This document shows positions 9,401-17,566 of a stretch of DNA of 64,000 nt, in pieces. Position numbers and translations under genes: made by a program. The stretch is from Flavobacteriaceae bacterium UBA1682. GTDB lineage: Bacteria > Bacteroidota > Bacteroidia > Flavobacteriales > Flavobacteriaceae. Every line of letters begins with the position of its first letter. The stretch's first letter is position 1. Location of the stretch: positions 1-64,000 of the forward strand of contig DCKE01000001.1 in the NCBI GenBank assembly GCA_002320285.1, in the 5' to 3' direction. The notes under the pieces were generated by a model. It had not been told where the DNA came from. It saw nothing but the letters and a program-made list of their open reading frames with translations, and ran no database searches.

Positions 9401-12351
9401 GTAGCATTGAGATAGACCTTTGAACTAACCACCGTTTTTTTAAACTTACTGACATCAACACCTTCGGTTGACAAAAGAACCTCAAAATTAGTTTTAGCTG
9501 TAGCACTGCTTTTATAACGATATTTTAAGACATAATTACCTCCATCTAATTTTATCGTCGGTGAAATCAACCAATCGTCGTTAACAATAATATCGTTGAA
9601 GTCATACATATTTAAATACATCGATCTATTACCTTCATAGGGCGCATTTGTCGAAACTTGCCACATATCGTTTTGAGCTCCCGCTTTATAATTGCCATCA
9701 ATGATTGTCCAACAGCGGATTGATTTAGAATCGAGATTGAAACCTTCCCAGAATGGTGCTTCGTATATAGAACAGGCTGTTATAAAACGAATCGGTCCAG
9801 ACCAGATACTGCTAGAGCCGTCTGCACAAACCGTACGCACATAAAACTCATAATCGGTATTTGGAGTTAAAGCCTTACCCGTATTATTTGCTATGGTGGC
9901 AATATTCTGCTTCGTTGAAGTGATTGTACCTTTGGTTTTAGGCATCCCCAATCCTTTTTCTTGTACGTAATACTCCCAAGAAGTGGCGTTAAAATCGTCG
10001 GTCCAACTCAAGGTTATTTGAGTGCTCTCCACATCTTTGACACTTAATTGTAGGGGTTCCGGGCAACCAAAAACCTCTTCGACAAAAACGTTGTCAATAT
10101 AAATATTTGTTGCTCCTATAGCCTTAACATGCCAAGCGATATTAACATCACCACTGATTCCAGAAATAAAGACATATTCCTCTAACCACTCCGCATTTTT
10201 ATAAGGTTTGCTGGCGACGATCGTTTTGGTAAATTTCTTTGGATCGACACCGGAATTAGACAAAACCACTTCGAAATCATTGGAATTGGACGCTTCTACT
10301 TTATAATGGTATTTTAAGCGATAAGTCTTATTCGCTTCAAAAGTAATGGTTGGAGTTACTGCCCAATCATCGTGGGTTTTTCCAGCTGTACCTTTAAAGT
10401 TAAAGGATTGACCACCCTCGTAGTTCGTCGCGTTTTCCTTCCAAATATTGTCATTGGAACCGATTACGGCATCGTTGTTAAGATCTAATACCGTCCAGCA
10501 ACGCAGTGTATTTGAACCGATGTTAAAACCTTCCCAAACCGGTGTTTTAAAAATATTACAGGCCGTTACAAATCTAAAAGGCCCAGACCACAGACTAAAC
10601 TGTCCATTACCGCAAACCGTACGTACATAGAACTCATATTCTGTATTCGGTTGTAAGTTGTTGCCGGCATTATCTTGCTGAACTGGCGTGTCTTTGGTTG
10701 TTGTAGGCGTTCCATTTCCAAGCGGCTGTCCTTTTCCCTGACCGGGTATTTGAACGTAATATTCCCAATTGGTCGCTTTAAAATCGTCGGTCCAAGTCAA
10801 ATTAACCTGAGTCTGCTGTTGGTTGCTGATTCCTAAATTTAAGGGCTCAGGACAAGAACTAACTTCTTCAATAAAAACATTATCGATACGGATTGTAGTA
10901 GTACCGCTACTGACCACATGCCAAGCGATATTTACATGGCCGCTAAAGTCACTGATAAAAGCGGTTTTTTCGATGTAGGTCGCATTTCTGTTTGATGTGG
11001 CCGCTACGATTACTTTCGTAAAGTTCGCTTTGTCGGTTCCTTTATTAGAGGCTACTACTTCAAATTCATTGGCGGTAGCCAACGCTGCCTTATAATGATA
11101 TCTCAGTCGATAAATCTTGTTCGGATCCAGTACTATGGCTGGAGAAATCAGCCAATCGTCGTGTTTAGTCGTCGCTCCCGAACCGGCAAAAGACATGGCC
11201 TGATCGCCTTCGAAACCATCAAAATTAGCAGACCAGATATTATTTCCAACTGCCGTTGTAGCATCTTTATTTCCATCTGAAATTGTCCAACATCCCAATG
11301 AAGTGGAGTTTTTATTAAAACCTTCCCAGAAAGGAGCATTTACCTCTACACAAGCGGTTTTAAATCTGATCGGTCCTACCCATACACTGACACCGCCTTG
11401 TCCGCAATTGGAACGAATAAAAACTTCATATTCTGTATTGGGTTGTAAATTTCCTCCTTGACCACTTAGACGAGTTATAGTAGTCGATTTAGTCGCTGAA
11501 AGATTTCCCGCTCCAACTGGATCACCACCCGCAGCAGCCTGGACATAGTATTCCCAGTTTGAGTTGATATCATCTTTCCATTCCACTTTGACTTGATCTT
11601 TTGCAACCCCACTGATGACAACATCATCTTGAGGTGCGAAGCAACCCACTTTCTCTATAGTCAGATTATCTATAAAAACCATCGTTGGCCCCGTAGAAAC
11701 CACATGCCATGCTATATTAACATCTGCTGTGATGTTCTGCACATAAACGGTTTTTTTAATGTAATCGCCGTTTCTATACGTAGCTTTCGCCAATACTGGA
11801 GTAGTAAACTTATCTACGGCAACACCTTGAGTGGACAGCAGTATTTCAAATTCATTAGCCGCCGCAGCATTGGTTTTATAATAATAGGTAATCGCATAAA
11901 TTCCGCCCGCCATCTTCAAGGTTGGAGAAATTAACCAGTCGTCGTGTTTTGTACCGGCACCAGCCCCTTGGAACTGCATGGTTCTATCGCCCTCTTGAGG
12001 AGTTGCGTTTGATTGCTTCCAAATGTTGTTGCCCGTTGGAGTTGTCGCATCGTTGTTACCGTCGACTATGGTCCAACAGCTAAAGCTGGTCGAAGCGCTG
12101 TTAAAACCCTCCTTAAACGGCAAATTGTACGCTGCACAGGCAGCCTGTACTTGTTCCACTTTGCGAGCATACTTTTGATCCTGTCGTTTTGGATTTAAGC
12201 TCTCGGCTATGTTAGATTTGCTCCAATGTTGAGCCTCTGATAAAAGTTCTTTACCCGCGTTCCATAACGAGTTGAACTTGTTTTCTGCTGTTGTAGCATA
12301 CATGATGATACTGAAAAATAACAGCAGAAAAAATGATAACCATTTTTTCAT
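6496..12351 (-). CDS. Giant secreted modular protein (4x choice-of-anchor J/FN3, choice-of-anchor L, T9SS type B sorting domain)
   Basis: Secreted adhesin-like protein of 1951 residues. Signal peptide at residues 1-22 (MKKWLSFFLLLFF), then a charged linker. Four choice-of-anchor J/FN3 modules begin near residues 80, 343, 607 and 869, and a last FN3 near 1030. A choice-of-anchor L domain covers about 1274-1537, Ig-like segments follow, and a C-terminal gliding-motility/type IX type B sorting domain covers about 1870-1951 (ISPNGDGLND, IYNRYG, LPDGTYYY). Such domains send proteins through the type IX system to the cell surface or medium. An upstream in-frame ATG at 12384 overlaps the -7 promoter motif (12382-12389), so the ATG at 12351 is preferred. 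Its modules 1-4 match modules 2-5 of the neighbour, so one N-terminal module was gained or lost. Ligand unknown. Confidence 0.92.
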   Translation of the reverse strand: MKKWLSFFLLLFFSIIMYATTAENKFNSLWNAGKELLSEAQHWSKSNIAESLNPKRQDQKYARKVEQVQAACAAYNLPFKEGFNSASTSFSCWTIVDGNNDATTPTGNNIWKQSNATPQEGDRTMQFQGAGAGTKHDDWLISPTLKMAGGIYAITYYYKTNAAAANEFEILLSTQGVAVDKFTTPVLAKATYRNGDYIKKTVYVQNITADVNIAWHVVSTGPTMVFIDNLTIEKVGCFAPQDDVVISGVAKDQVKVEWKDDINSNWEYYVQAAAGGDPVGAGNLSATKSTTITRLSGQGGNLQPNTEYEVFIRSNCGQGGVSVWVGPIRFKTACVEVNAPFWEGFNKNSTSLGCWTISDGNKDATTAVGNNIWSANFDGFEGDQAMSFAGSGATTKHDDWLISPAIVLDPNKIYRLRYHYKAALATANEFEVVASNKGTDKANFTKVIVAATSNRNATYIEKTAFISDFSGHVNIAWHVVSSGTTTIRIDNVFIEEVSSCPEPLNLGISNQQQTQVNLTWTDDFKATNWEYYVQIPGQGKGQPLGNGTPTTTKDTPVQQDNAGNNLQPNTEYEFYVRTVCGNGQFSLWSGPFRFVTACNIFKTPVWEGFNIGSNTLRCWTVLDLNNDAVIGSNDNIWKENATNYEGGQSFNFKGTAGKTHDDWAVTPTITFEANKTYRLKYHYKVEASNSNDFEVVLSNSGVDPKKFTKTIVASKPYKNAEWLEEYVFISGISGDVNIAWHVKAIGATNIYIDNVFVEEVFGCPEPLQLSVKDVESTQITLSWTDDFNATSWEYYVQEKGLGMPKTKGTITSTKQNIATIANNTGKALTPNTDYEFYVRTVCADGSSSIWSGPIRFITACSIYEAPFWEGFNLDSKSIRCWTIIDGNYKAGAQNDMWQVSTNAPYEGNRSMYLNMYDFNDIIVNDDWLISPTIKLDGGNYVLKYRYKSSATAKTNFEVLLSTEGVDVSKFKKTVVSSKVYLNATYLEEVVVISGVTGNVNIAWHALSKGTTIVNIDDVLIRKEIGCPEPYYVKVTGQGTNTVDIEWKQDGGITNWELIVVDYKAEASTGNTANILKVSGTPKTQLTGLTAGKVYTVYVRAICSDGNSKSEWSTGADTATQIGSNDRCGGAITIPVNSGLECDKVVSGSFLGASTSVIKEPSCQASTTARTDVWFEFTATSTIHMLSLKNVLSQVDLPYLYGSIFEVDCTAMVPLGGAAAQVVKECFTLGSPSYSRIMSNLVPGNKYLIRLATTTKNPDYLFNACITSGNPIEVSPSGDKYTVEELVKEVLISSNCDLVSNIKYRAGENSAINTLGYFNKGKSDFPFEEGIVLTTHNVKYVPGPYATPTANREKVPVWTGDADLNEVIKQVGGAGFGDKKFVSVLEFDFIPIKDSIKFEYLFASESYAKNCKFVCTAGGALFAAWLTEVATGDGKNLALIPGTNEPIALSTIRDSDKSGAACKSENPEYYGKHFAENNDAPLGAATSYIGMTVPMSSEMVAVKAGKKYRIKLAIADFCDTPSHTSAVFFNAGSFDLGTLDLGADLLVETNNALCDGTSQWIKSGISIADNQVIEWTKDGVVIPGENTPDLEVKESGTYKISAKYTDVNCEATGSIKVEMYPAISAVVAKPDALDVCRYSLDTQIIDLTAVEEAMFKKAGRPGYQVAYHKSLESAEAAEDPIADPEKFAMELPLAQMNIYIRVEFEKTGCHEVFVLPIKLSKGLIPEARENVFVCASYVFPTLEANQYYYTKAGATGENYSAGDVLTHVGKNEIFVFQDNGKGCFEEISYQVNITESVSAAIFDDEVLECELYELKELPAHNKYFTETGGKGVELTVGSILSQSQTIFVYAASADGLCTDESSFKISFNDCPIPKGISPNGDGLNDRFDLSMHGVTSMVIYNRYGAEVYSFQGAYTNQWEGQGKGGKLLPDGTYYYVIIAHGKTKTGWVQINK

Positions 12352-12381
12352 AATACTAATAACGTGTTTTGGGTGTAACGC

Positions 12382-12389
12382 CAAATATA
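12382..12389 (-). promoter_or_regulatory. -7 promoter motif of the second giant adhesin
   Basis: TATATTTG on the minus strand, 30 nt upstream of the ATG at 12351. The motif overlaps the alternative upstream start at 12384, which therefore cannot be in the transcript. The remaining gap up to hflX (to 12695) shows nothing else I recognise beyond the hflX promoter. Confidence 0.6.
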
Positions 12390-12670
12390 AAATTTAATAT
12401 TAACTACAGCTTAACATCTTAGAGGCAAAAACGAGGCTAACTACTTGATTAGAATGATTCAAGATAAATATATTCGGGGGCATTATGGCTTTTTTAACAC
12501 AGTTAAATTCAAACATTATAAGGCCTTTACATAAGAATAATACATAATTAACTTTTTATCCTAAATTTTTATTTTTATATTTATAAAACAGCGAATTGGA
12601 ATAAAAATACGCTTAGGTCTGTTGATGCTGTATCAATTAAAGAATAAAGCATTTCGAACCTAATTTTCAT

Positions 12671-12678
12671 TACTTTTG
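12671..12678 (+). promoter_or_regulatory. -7 promoter motif of hflX
   Basis: TACTTTTG fits TAnnTTTG and lies 17 nt before the hflX ATG at 12696, which would give a very short 5' leader. No clear -33 TTG is seen. Confidence 0.6.
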
Positions 12679-12695
12679 TAATACAAACTCAGACT

Positions 12696-13928
12696 ATGTT
12701 AGACAAAGAAGAAATAAATTTTGAAAGATCCGTAATTGTTGGAATCATCACCCAAAATCAAGATGAGGAAACTTTGAATGAATATTTAGAAGAATTAGAG
12801 TTTTTAACCTATACCGCAGGTGGAAAAGTGATCAAACGCTTTACACAGAAGATGGAGCAACCCAATCCGAAGACTTTTGTAGGTACGGGAAAAATGGAAG
12901 AAATACACACGTATATTCTGGAGAACGATATCAGTACGCTAATATTTGATGATGAGTTGACTCCGGCACAACAGAAAAACATTTCAAAGATCATTGATTG
13001 TAAGGTCTTGGATCGAACCAATTTAATTTTGGATATTTTCGCGCAAAGAGCACAAACCTCTTACGCCAGAACACAGGTAGAACTAGCTCAATTTCAATAT
13101 ATACTACCTCGATTATCGGGAATGTGGACCCACTTAGAAAGACAACGTGGAGGAATTGGAATGCGCGGTCCTGGAGAAACGGAGATAGAAACCGATAGAC
13201 GTATTGTCCGAGATCGTATTGCGTTGTTAAAGGATAAAATCAAAGTGATCGACAAGCAGATGTCTATACAGCGCGGTAATCGCGGTGCTATGGTTCGCGT
13301 TGCTTTGGTCGGTTACACCAATGTTGGAAAGTCGACCTTGATGAATGCCATTGGCAAAAGTGAGGTTTTTGTTGAAAACAAATTATTTGCGACGCTTGAT
13401 ACTACTGTTCGAAAGGTCGTGATTGGCAACTTACCTTTTTTACTCTCCGATACCGTAGGTTTTATTAGAAAATTACCGACACAATTGGTGGAGTCTTTTA
13501 AGAGTACGTTGGATGAGGTACGAGAAGCTGATTTGTTGCTGCACGTGGTTGACATTTCGCACCACGATTTTGAAAACCACATCGAGTCGGTCAATCAAAT
13601 TCTAAAAGAGATCAAAAGCGATAATAAACCGATCATTATGGTTTTCAACAAAATCGATGCCTACCAACCGGAAGTTATTGAATCGGATGATCTAATGACA
13701 GAAAGAACCTCAAAACACAACAGTATAGAGGATTGGAAAAAGACTTGGATGTCCCGAGTTGGTGCAGACAACGCTATTTTTATATCCGCGACCAATAAAG
13801 AAAACTTTGAGGAATTTAAAGAAAAAGTGTATGAAACGGTTCGAAAGATCCACATCACGCGTTTTCCTTACAACAACTTATTATACCCCGATTTCAAAGA
13901 TATTGATTGGGATACTGAAGAGGAATAA
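12696..13928 (+). CDS. hflX: GTPase HflX
   Basis: Ribosome-associated GTPase of the HflX family (410 residues), which splits stalled or stressed 70S ribosomes in other bacteria. The N-terminal HflX domain with the glycine-rich linker (RGGIGMRGPGETEIE, about residues 150-165) precedes the G domain. The G domain has G1 (GYTNVGKST), G3 (DTVGFI) and G4 (NKID). Length is normal for the family. The start is fixed by the -7 motif just upstream. It is monocistronic, divergent from the giant adhesin operon and convergent with the DUF3078 gene, sharing a terminator with it. Confidence 0.96.
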   Translation: MLDKEEINFERSVIVGIITQNQDEETLNEYLEELEFLTYTAGGKVIKRFTQKMEQPNPKTFVGTGKMEEIHTYILENDISTLIFDDELTPAQQKNISKIIDCKVLDRTNLILDIFAQRAQTSYARTQVELAQFQYILPRLSGMWTHLERQRGGIGMRGPGETEIETDRRIVRDRIALLKDKIKVIDKQMSIQRGNRGAMVRVALVGYTNVGKSTLMNAIGKSEVFVENKLFATLDTTVRKVVIGNLPFLLSDTVGFIRKLPTQLVESFKSTLDEVREADLLLHVVDISHHDFENHIESVNQILKEIKSDNKPIIMVFNKIDAYQPEVIESDDLMTERTSKHNSIEDWKKTWMSRVGADNAIFISATNKENFEEFKEKVYETVRKIHITRFPYNNLLYPDFKDIDWDTEEE

Positions 13929-13929
13929 A

Positions 13930-13954
13930 AAAAGGGGCAATGCCCCTTTTTTTT
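13930..13954. terminator. Bidirectional terminator between hflX and the DUF3078 gene
   Basis: A GGGGC/GCCCC stem with loop AAT is flanked by A-run and T-run, so it has a U-tract on both strands. It lies between convergent stop codons at 13928 and 13978. Confidence 0.85.
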
Positions 13955-13977
13955 ATGAATAGTTTCGCGATTTTCGC

Positions 13978-14829
13978 TTAGAATGTATAATTTAATCCCA
14001 CTCCTACAGCTTGTCTGATTTGAAACCCTTGATAGGAATTATCATCATAAATGGTCTGCACAGCAAAATTGGTAGACAGGTATTTATTGATTTTTAAAAC
14101 GACATTCAATTGATAATCAATATCGACATTCTGTGGATCTTCCAAATAGTTTGAATACAGATTTAGGATGTTTTCAACCGTAACATTTTCCATTAAAGTT
14201 GCTTTGTAATATCCCGATACCGAAGCTCCCAATTCATATCTCATATTATCTCCTTGTTCCACACCAAAGGCAGGTCCGAATTCGGTAAAATGATCGTGAA
14301 CGAAAATGAATTTAGAGGTTGCTGGAGCAAAATTGACCTTTAAATTATCTGATTTTTTCCACAACATACCGGGTCCGATTTGCAAATAGGCCGGTGAAAA
14401 GAAATGTGAGTTTCTAACCTCTTTATCCTTAGGATCCATACCGGCATCCATCTGGGTTTTAAAGTTCAAGAATGCAGAGTAAAACCAATCACCTGAAGCT
14501 TTTTTTCCGACTAAGGAATTGAATTCAAAACGGTCATCGGTCTTTTGAGAATCGCTACCCTTAATTTTAGAAATACCGTAGTTGACTTGTATTTTATTGT
14601 CCCAATTCCACTCCTCACTTTTGTAATTAATGTCGTAATTAATTCCCAAAGTTCCCGAGAAGTTATTGTCTCCACCAGCTTGCCAATTGGTAAAACTGGA
14701 CTGATTCCCCAATAAAGAAAAGGTTCCTTTAGAAGTCCATGGTCCAACTTGAGAATCTGATACAACTTCCTGAGCGTTAGCTCCAACCACAGCAAAGAGC
14801 ATCATCAAACTAAATGTAATTTTTTTCAT
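13978..14829 (-). CDS. DUF3078 family outer-membrane-type protein
   Basis: Exported protein of 283 residues with signal peptide MKKITFSLMMLFAVVGANAQ. The body is rich in alternating aromatic beta-strand sequence (WTSKGTFSLLGNQSSFTNWQAGG near residue 31) and ends in LNYTF, as expected for an outer-membrane beta-barrel. Matches the Bacteroidota DUF3078 family, whose function is unknown to me. It follows the sufS-sufE-sufT-DUF2480 genes in the same direction, but has its own -7 motif at 14850-14857, so it can be transcribed separately. Confidence 0.85.
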   Translation of the reverse strand: MKKITFSLMMLFAVVGANAQEVVSDSQVGPWTSKGTFSLLGNQSSFTNWQAGGDNNFSGTLGINYDINYKSEEWNWDNKIQVNYGISKIKGSDSQKTDDRFEFNSLVGKKASGDWFYSAFLNFKTQMDAGMDPKDKEVRNSHFFSPAYLQIGPGMLWKKSDNLKVNFAPATSKFIFVHDHFTEFGPAFGVEQGDNMRYELGASVSGYYKATLMENVTVENILNLYSNYLEDPQNVDIDYQLNVVLKINKYLSTNFAVQTIYDDNSYQGFQIRQAVGVGLNYTF

Positions 14830-14849
14830 TTTCTTGAGTTTTTTATACT

Positions 14850-14857
14850 CAAAGCTA
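14850..14857 (-). promoter_or_regulatory. -7 promoter motif of the DUF3078 gene
   Basis: TAGCTTTG on the minus strand, 20 nt before the ATG at 14829. It fits TAnnTTTG. A short inverted repeat (CTTGAGT ... ACTCAA, 14833-14853) overlaps it. Confidence 0.55.
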
Positions 14858-14892
14858 ATATTTTCTTATAAAACAAACAACTTTCTTTTGAA

Positions 14893-15402
14893 TTAAACTT
14901 TTTTCTTAAAAACTGGAACAGCCGAACAAGCTTCTCCAAACATCACAGATCGAGCGTGTTTCATCAATTTCTGTGTTGATAATACATAAGCCTCTTCGGG
15001 TATATCGTGTTTAGAACAACCTTTGATAATGGTAGCCTTTCCCTCGTAGATCGAATAGTCTACTTGTTCGAGTAAATCTTGAAAAATAGCCCGCTCTAAT
15101 TCTTTTTTATCGCCTAAATAGACTTTTTTTGAAACGGGTTGTAAATAACTCGTCACCAACATAAATGCCCAGGCGGGCAGTATGGCGTCGGTAGAGCAGT
15201 ATAAAGCCACATAAGCATCTGTATAAACAGTCCAGTCAAAATCCTTTAGTTCTGCGCGAAAATCCTTTTCGCGCAAGATAAAGCCTTCATACAACCATTG
15301 TGCTATATCCAATTCCAAACGCGGATTGGACGGATAGAGGTCTTCCATATCAAAGACCATCAAAGCACTATTGGCCACTTTATTTACAATTTCTCCTTCC
15401 AT
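14893..15402 (-). CDS. DUF2480 family protein
   Basis: Cytoplasmic protein of 169 residues without signal peptide or membrane segments. It matches the Bacteroidota DUF2480 family by its N-terminus (EGEIVNKVANSALMVFDMEDLYP) and the RGELKDFDW-like segment (here RAELKDFDW). Function unknown. It is the last gene of the tight sufS-sufE-sufT-DUF2480 operon (2 nt after the upstream gene). Its conserved place beside SUF genes suggests a part in Fe-S maturation, which is inference. Two GC-containing motifs near the C-terminus (KGCSKHDIP, FGEACSAVP) hold Cys residues that could matter. Confidence 0.85.
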   Translation of the reverse strand: MEGEIVNKVANSALMVFDMEDLYPSNPRLELDIAQWLYEGFILREKDFRAELKDFDWTVYTDAYVALYCSTDAILPAWAFMLVTSYLQPVSKKVYLGDKKELERAIFQDLLEQVDYSIYEGKATIIKGCSKHDIPEEAYVLSTQKLMKHARSVMFGEACSAVPVFKKKV

Positions 15403-15404
15403 AA

Positions 15405-15728
15405 TTACAGCATTCCCAATTCTAATTTGGCTTCTTCACTCATCAGGTCTTTAGTCCAAGACGGATCAAAGGTCAATTCGACTTCAACGGCTTTTACATT
15501 CTCTATAGAGCGCACTTTTTCCTCTACCTCTCGAGGTAAGGTTTCCGCTACCGGGCAATTCGGAGAGGTCAAGGTCATCAAGATTTTTACGTCGTAATTT
15601 TCATTGACAAAAACGTCGTATATCAGCCCCAATTCGTATATATCAACCGGAATCTCAGGATCAAAAATCGTTTTTAACACCCGCACGATACGCTCTCCTA
15701 ACTCTTGTACATTTATTTCGTTTTCCAT
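15405..15728 (-). CDS. SUF-associated MIP18/DUF59 family protein (SufT-like)
   Basis: Small protein of 107 residues with the DUF59/MIP18 signature: FDPEIPVDIYELGLIYDV near residue 22, and TLTSPNCPVAETLP with its conserved Cys near 60. Family members assist Fe-S cluster maturation or carrying. The gene lies 2 nt downstream of sufE and 2 nt upstream of DUF2480, so it belongs to the SUF operon. In Bacteroidota it is commonly annotated as SUF system protein. Exact substrate unknown. Confidence 0.9.
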   Translation of the reverse strand: MENEINVQELGERIVRVLKTIFDPEIPVDIYELGLIYDVFVNENYDVKILMTLTSPNCPVAETLPREVEEKVRSIENVKAVEVELTFDPSWTKDLMSEEAKLELGML

Positions 15729-15730
15729 TT

Positions 15731-16150
15731 TTATTTGTTTGCTTGAAATGCTAGTGAATACATTTTTATTTGTTTAATCATCGAAACCAATCCATTGGCT
15801 CGTGTCGGTGAAAGGTGTTCCTTCAACCCTATTTCATCGATAAAATCCATCTTTGCATCAAAGATTTCTTCAGGTGATTGTCCAGAGAAGGTTCGAATCA
15901 ATATCGCGATTATTCCCTTGGTCAATATCGCATCGCTGTTGGCGGTGAAATACACCTTGCCTTCTCTATAGTCGGCATGTAACCACACTTTAGATTGACA
16001 GCCCTTAATTAAATTTTCTTCGGTCTGGTATTTTTCATCTATAATCGGTAAGCTCTTACCCAACTCGATCATATATTCATACCGTTGCATCCAATCCTCG
16101 AACATCGCGAATTCGTCAACTATTTCTGCTTGTATTTCTTCTATAGACAT
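15731..16150 (-). CDS. sufE: Sulfur acceptor SufE
   Basis: SufE accepts the persulfide from the cysteine desulfurase SufS and delivers it to the SufBCD scaffold. The protein has 139 residues with the conserved active-site Cys in the motif IKGCQSKVW, near residue 50, and the C-terminal segment RANGLVSMIKQI. Length is normal. It lies 18 nt downstream of sufS, in the same operon. Confidence 0.95.
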   Translation of the reverse strand: MSIEEIQAEIVDEFAMFEDWMQRYEYMIELGKSLPIIDEKYQTEENLIKGCQSKVWLHADYREGKVYFTANSDAILTKGIIAILIRTFSGQSPEEIFDAKMDFIDEIGLKEHLSPTRANGLVSMIKQIKMYSLAFQANK

Positions 16151-16168
16151 CTTAGTGCTAGTTTATAT

Positions 16169-17383
16169 TTATGACAACATGGCTTTAGCTTTTTTGACAG
16201 CCTCAACCAGTACATCGATCTCTTGTTTGGTATTGTAAAAGCTAAAAGAAGCCCGCACTGTACCCGGTATGTTAAAAAAGTTCATAATCGGCTGTGTACA
16301 GTGATGCCCAGTTCGCACGGCAACACCTAATTTATCAACGATAACACCGATATCATACGGATGAATTCCATCGATATTGAAAGAGATTACCGATGCTTTT
16401 TCGGCTGCTGTACCCACTATATGCAATCCTTCAATCTGTAACAATTGTTCTGTACCATAAACCAACAACTCCTTTTCATAGGCCGCTATTTGATCAAAAC
16501 CGATACTATTCATATAATCTACTGCAACTCCTAAAACAATTCCTCCAGCGATATTTGGAGTTCCGGCTTCAAATTTATGAGGCAGACAGGCATAAGTGGT
16601 TTTTTCAAAACTCACTTCCTTAATCATTTCCCCACCACCTTGATAGGGCGGTAATTTATTTAACCATTCTTCTTTACCATATAAGATACCCGTTCCGGTA
16701 GGTCCAAAAATCTTATGGCCCGAAAAGACATAAAAATCACAGTCCAAAGCCTGAACATCGGGTTTGATGTGTGGAGTAGCCTGCGCACCATCAATCAAAA
16801 CTGCTGCACCTACTCGATGTGCTGCATCGATCATATATTTGATCGGATTCACCGTTCCCAAGGCATTGGATACATGCGTTACAGCAACCACTTTGGTATT
16901 CGAATTCAATAAACGGTCAAATTCTTCCAAGATCAATTCTCCGTTACTGTTCATCGGAATGACTTTTAGAACAGCCCCCGTTCTTTCACATAAAAATTGC
17001 CAAGGCACTATGTTCGAATGGTGTTCCATCGCAGAAATCAAAACCTCATCTCCCGCCTTAAGCAACGATCCAAAACCATGAGCTACCAGATTAATTCCAA
17101 AGGTAGTACCCGAAGTAAAAAGTACCTCGCATTCTTTTTTGGCATTGATGTGCTGCTGTATTTTTTGACGAGATTCCTCGTAGGCATCGGTCGCTAACTG
17201 ACTTAAAGTATGTACTCCACGATGTATATTGGCATTGATTGTACTGTAGTATTTCTCGATTGCTTCTAGTACCACTCGGGGTTTTTGTGCTGTTGCCCCA
17301 TTGTCAAAATAGACCAAATCTTTACCGTTAACCCGTTGTGTGAGTATGGGAAAATCTGCTCTTATGGATTGAATGTTTAACAT
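16169..17383 (-). CDS. sufS: Cysteine desulfurase SufS
   Basis: PLP-dependent group II cysteine desulfurase (404 residues) that takes sulfur from cysteine for Fe-S assembly. Visible motifs are the PLP lysine in FSGHKIFGPTG (about residue 225), the PLP-binding histidine in SAMEHHSN (about 120) and the catalytic Cys in RTGHHCTQP (about 362). It heads the sufS-sufE-sufT-DUF2480 operon and has its own -7 motif at 17403-17410. In the usual flavobacterial order it directly follows sufD. Here sufD ends 16 kb away at 33457. Confidence 0.96.
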   Translation of the reverse strand: MLNIQSIRADFPILTQRVNGKDLVYFDNGATAQKPRVVLEAIEKYYSTINANIHRGVHTLSQLATDAYEESRQKIQQHINAKKECEVLFTSGTTFGINLVAHGFGSLLKAGDEVLISAMEHHSNIVPWQFLCERTGAVLKVIPMNSNGELILEEFDRLLNSNTKVVAVTHVSNALGTVNPIKYMIDAAHRVGAAVLIDGAQATPHIKPDVQALDCDFYVFSGHKIFGPTGTGILYGKEEWLNKLPPYQGGGEMIKEVSFEKTTYACLPHKFEAGTPNIAGGIVLGVAVDYMNSIGFDQIAAYEKELLVYGTEQLLQIEGLHIVGTAAEKASVISFNIDGIHPYDIGVIVDKLGVAVRTGHHCTQPIMNFFNIPGTVRASFSFYNTKQEIDVLVEAVKKAKAMLS

Positions 17384-17402
17384 CTTATGTTCAAGTTTTA
17401 TG

Positions 17403-17410
17403 CAAAGTTA
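17403..17410 (-). promoter_or_regulatory. -7 promoter motif of sufS
   Basis: TAACTTTG on the minus strand, 19 nt before the sufS ATG (17383). It fits TAnnTTTG. It gives the separated sufS half-operon an independent promoter, divergent from hmuT. Confidence 0.6.
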
Positions 17411-17526
17411 GTGTTTGTATTCACACCTACTAAATTTTATAGCAAAGATAACTATTCCCCAAACTATAAATTAAAATTTTAATTTAAAATTAATCTAATT
17501 ATATTTTATAACTCAATAAAAAAATA

Positions 17527-17534
17527 TAGATTTG
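17527..17534 (+). promoter_or_regulatory. -7 promoter motif of the hmuTUVS operon
   Basis: TAGATTTG fits TAnnTTTG and lies 32 nt before the hmuT ATG at 17567. The 17384-17566 gap is AT-rich. I see no convincing Fur box by eye. Confidence 0.55.
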
Positions 17535-17566
17535 CCTTTATTTAGATTTAATTCAAATAGAGCCCC

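Noticed and set aside
12352..12384. Longer start of the second giant adhesin at 12384
   Set aside because: The start overlaps the TATATTTG -7 motif (12382-12389), and the signal peptide begins at the ATG at 12351.
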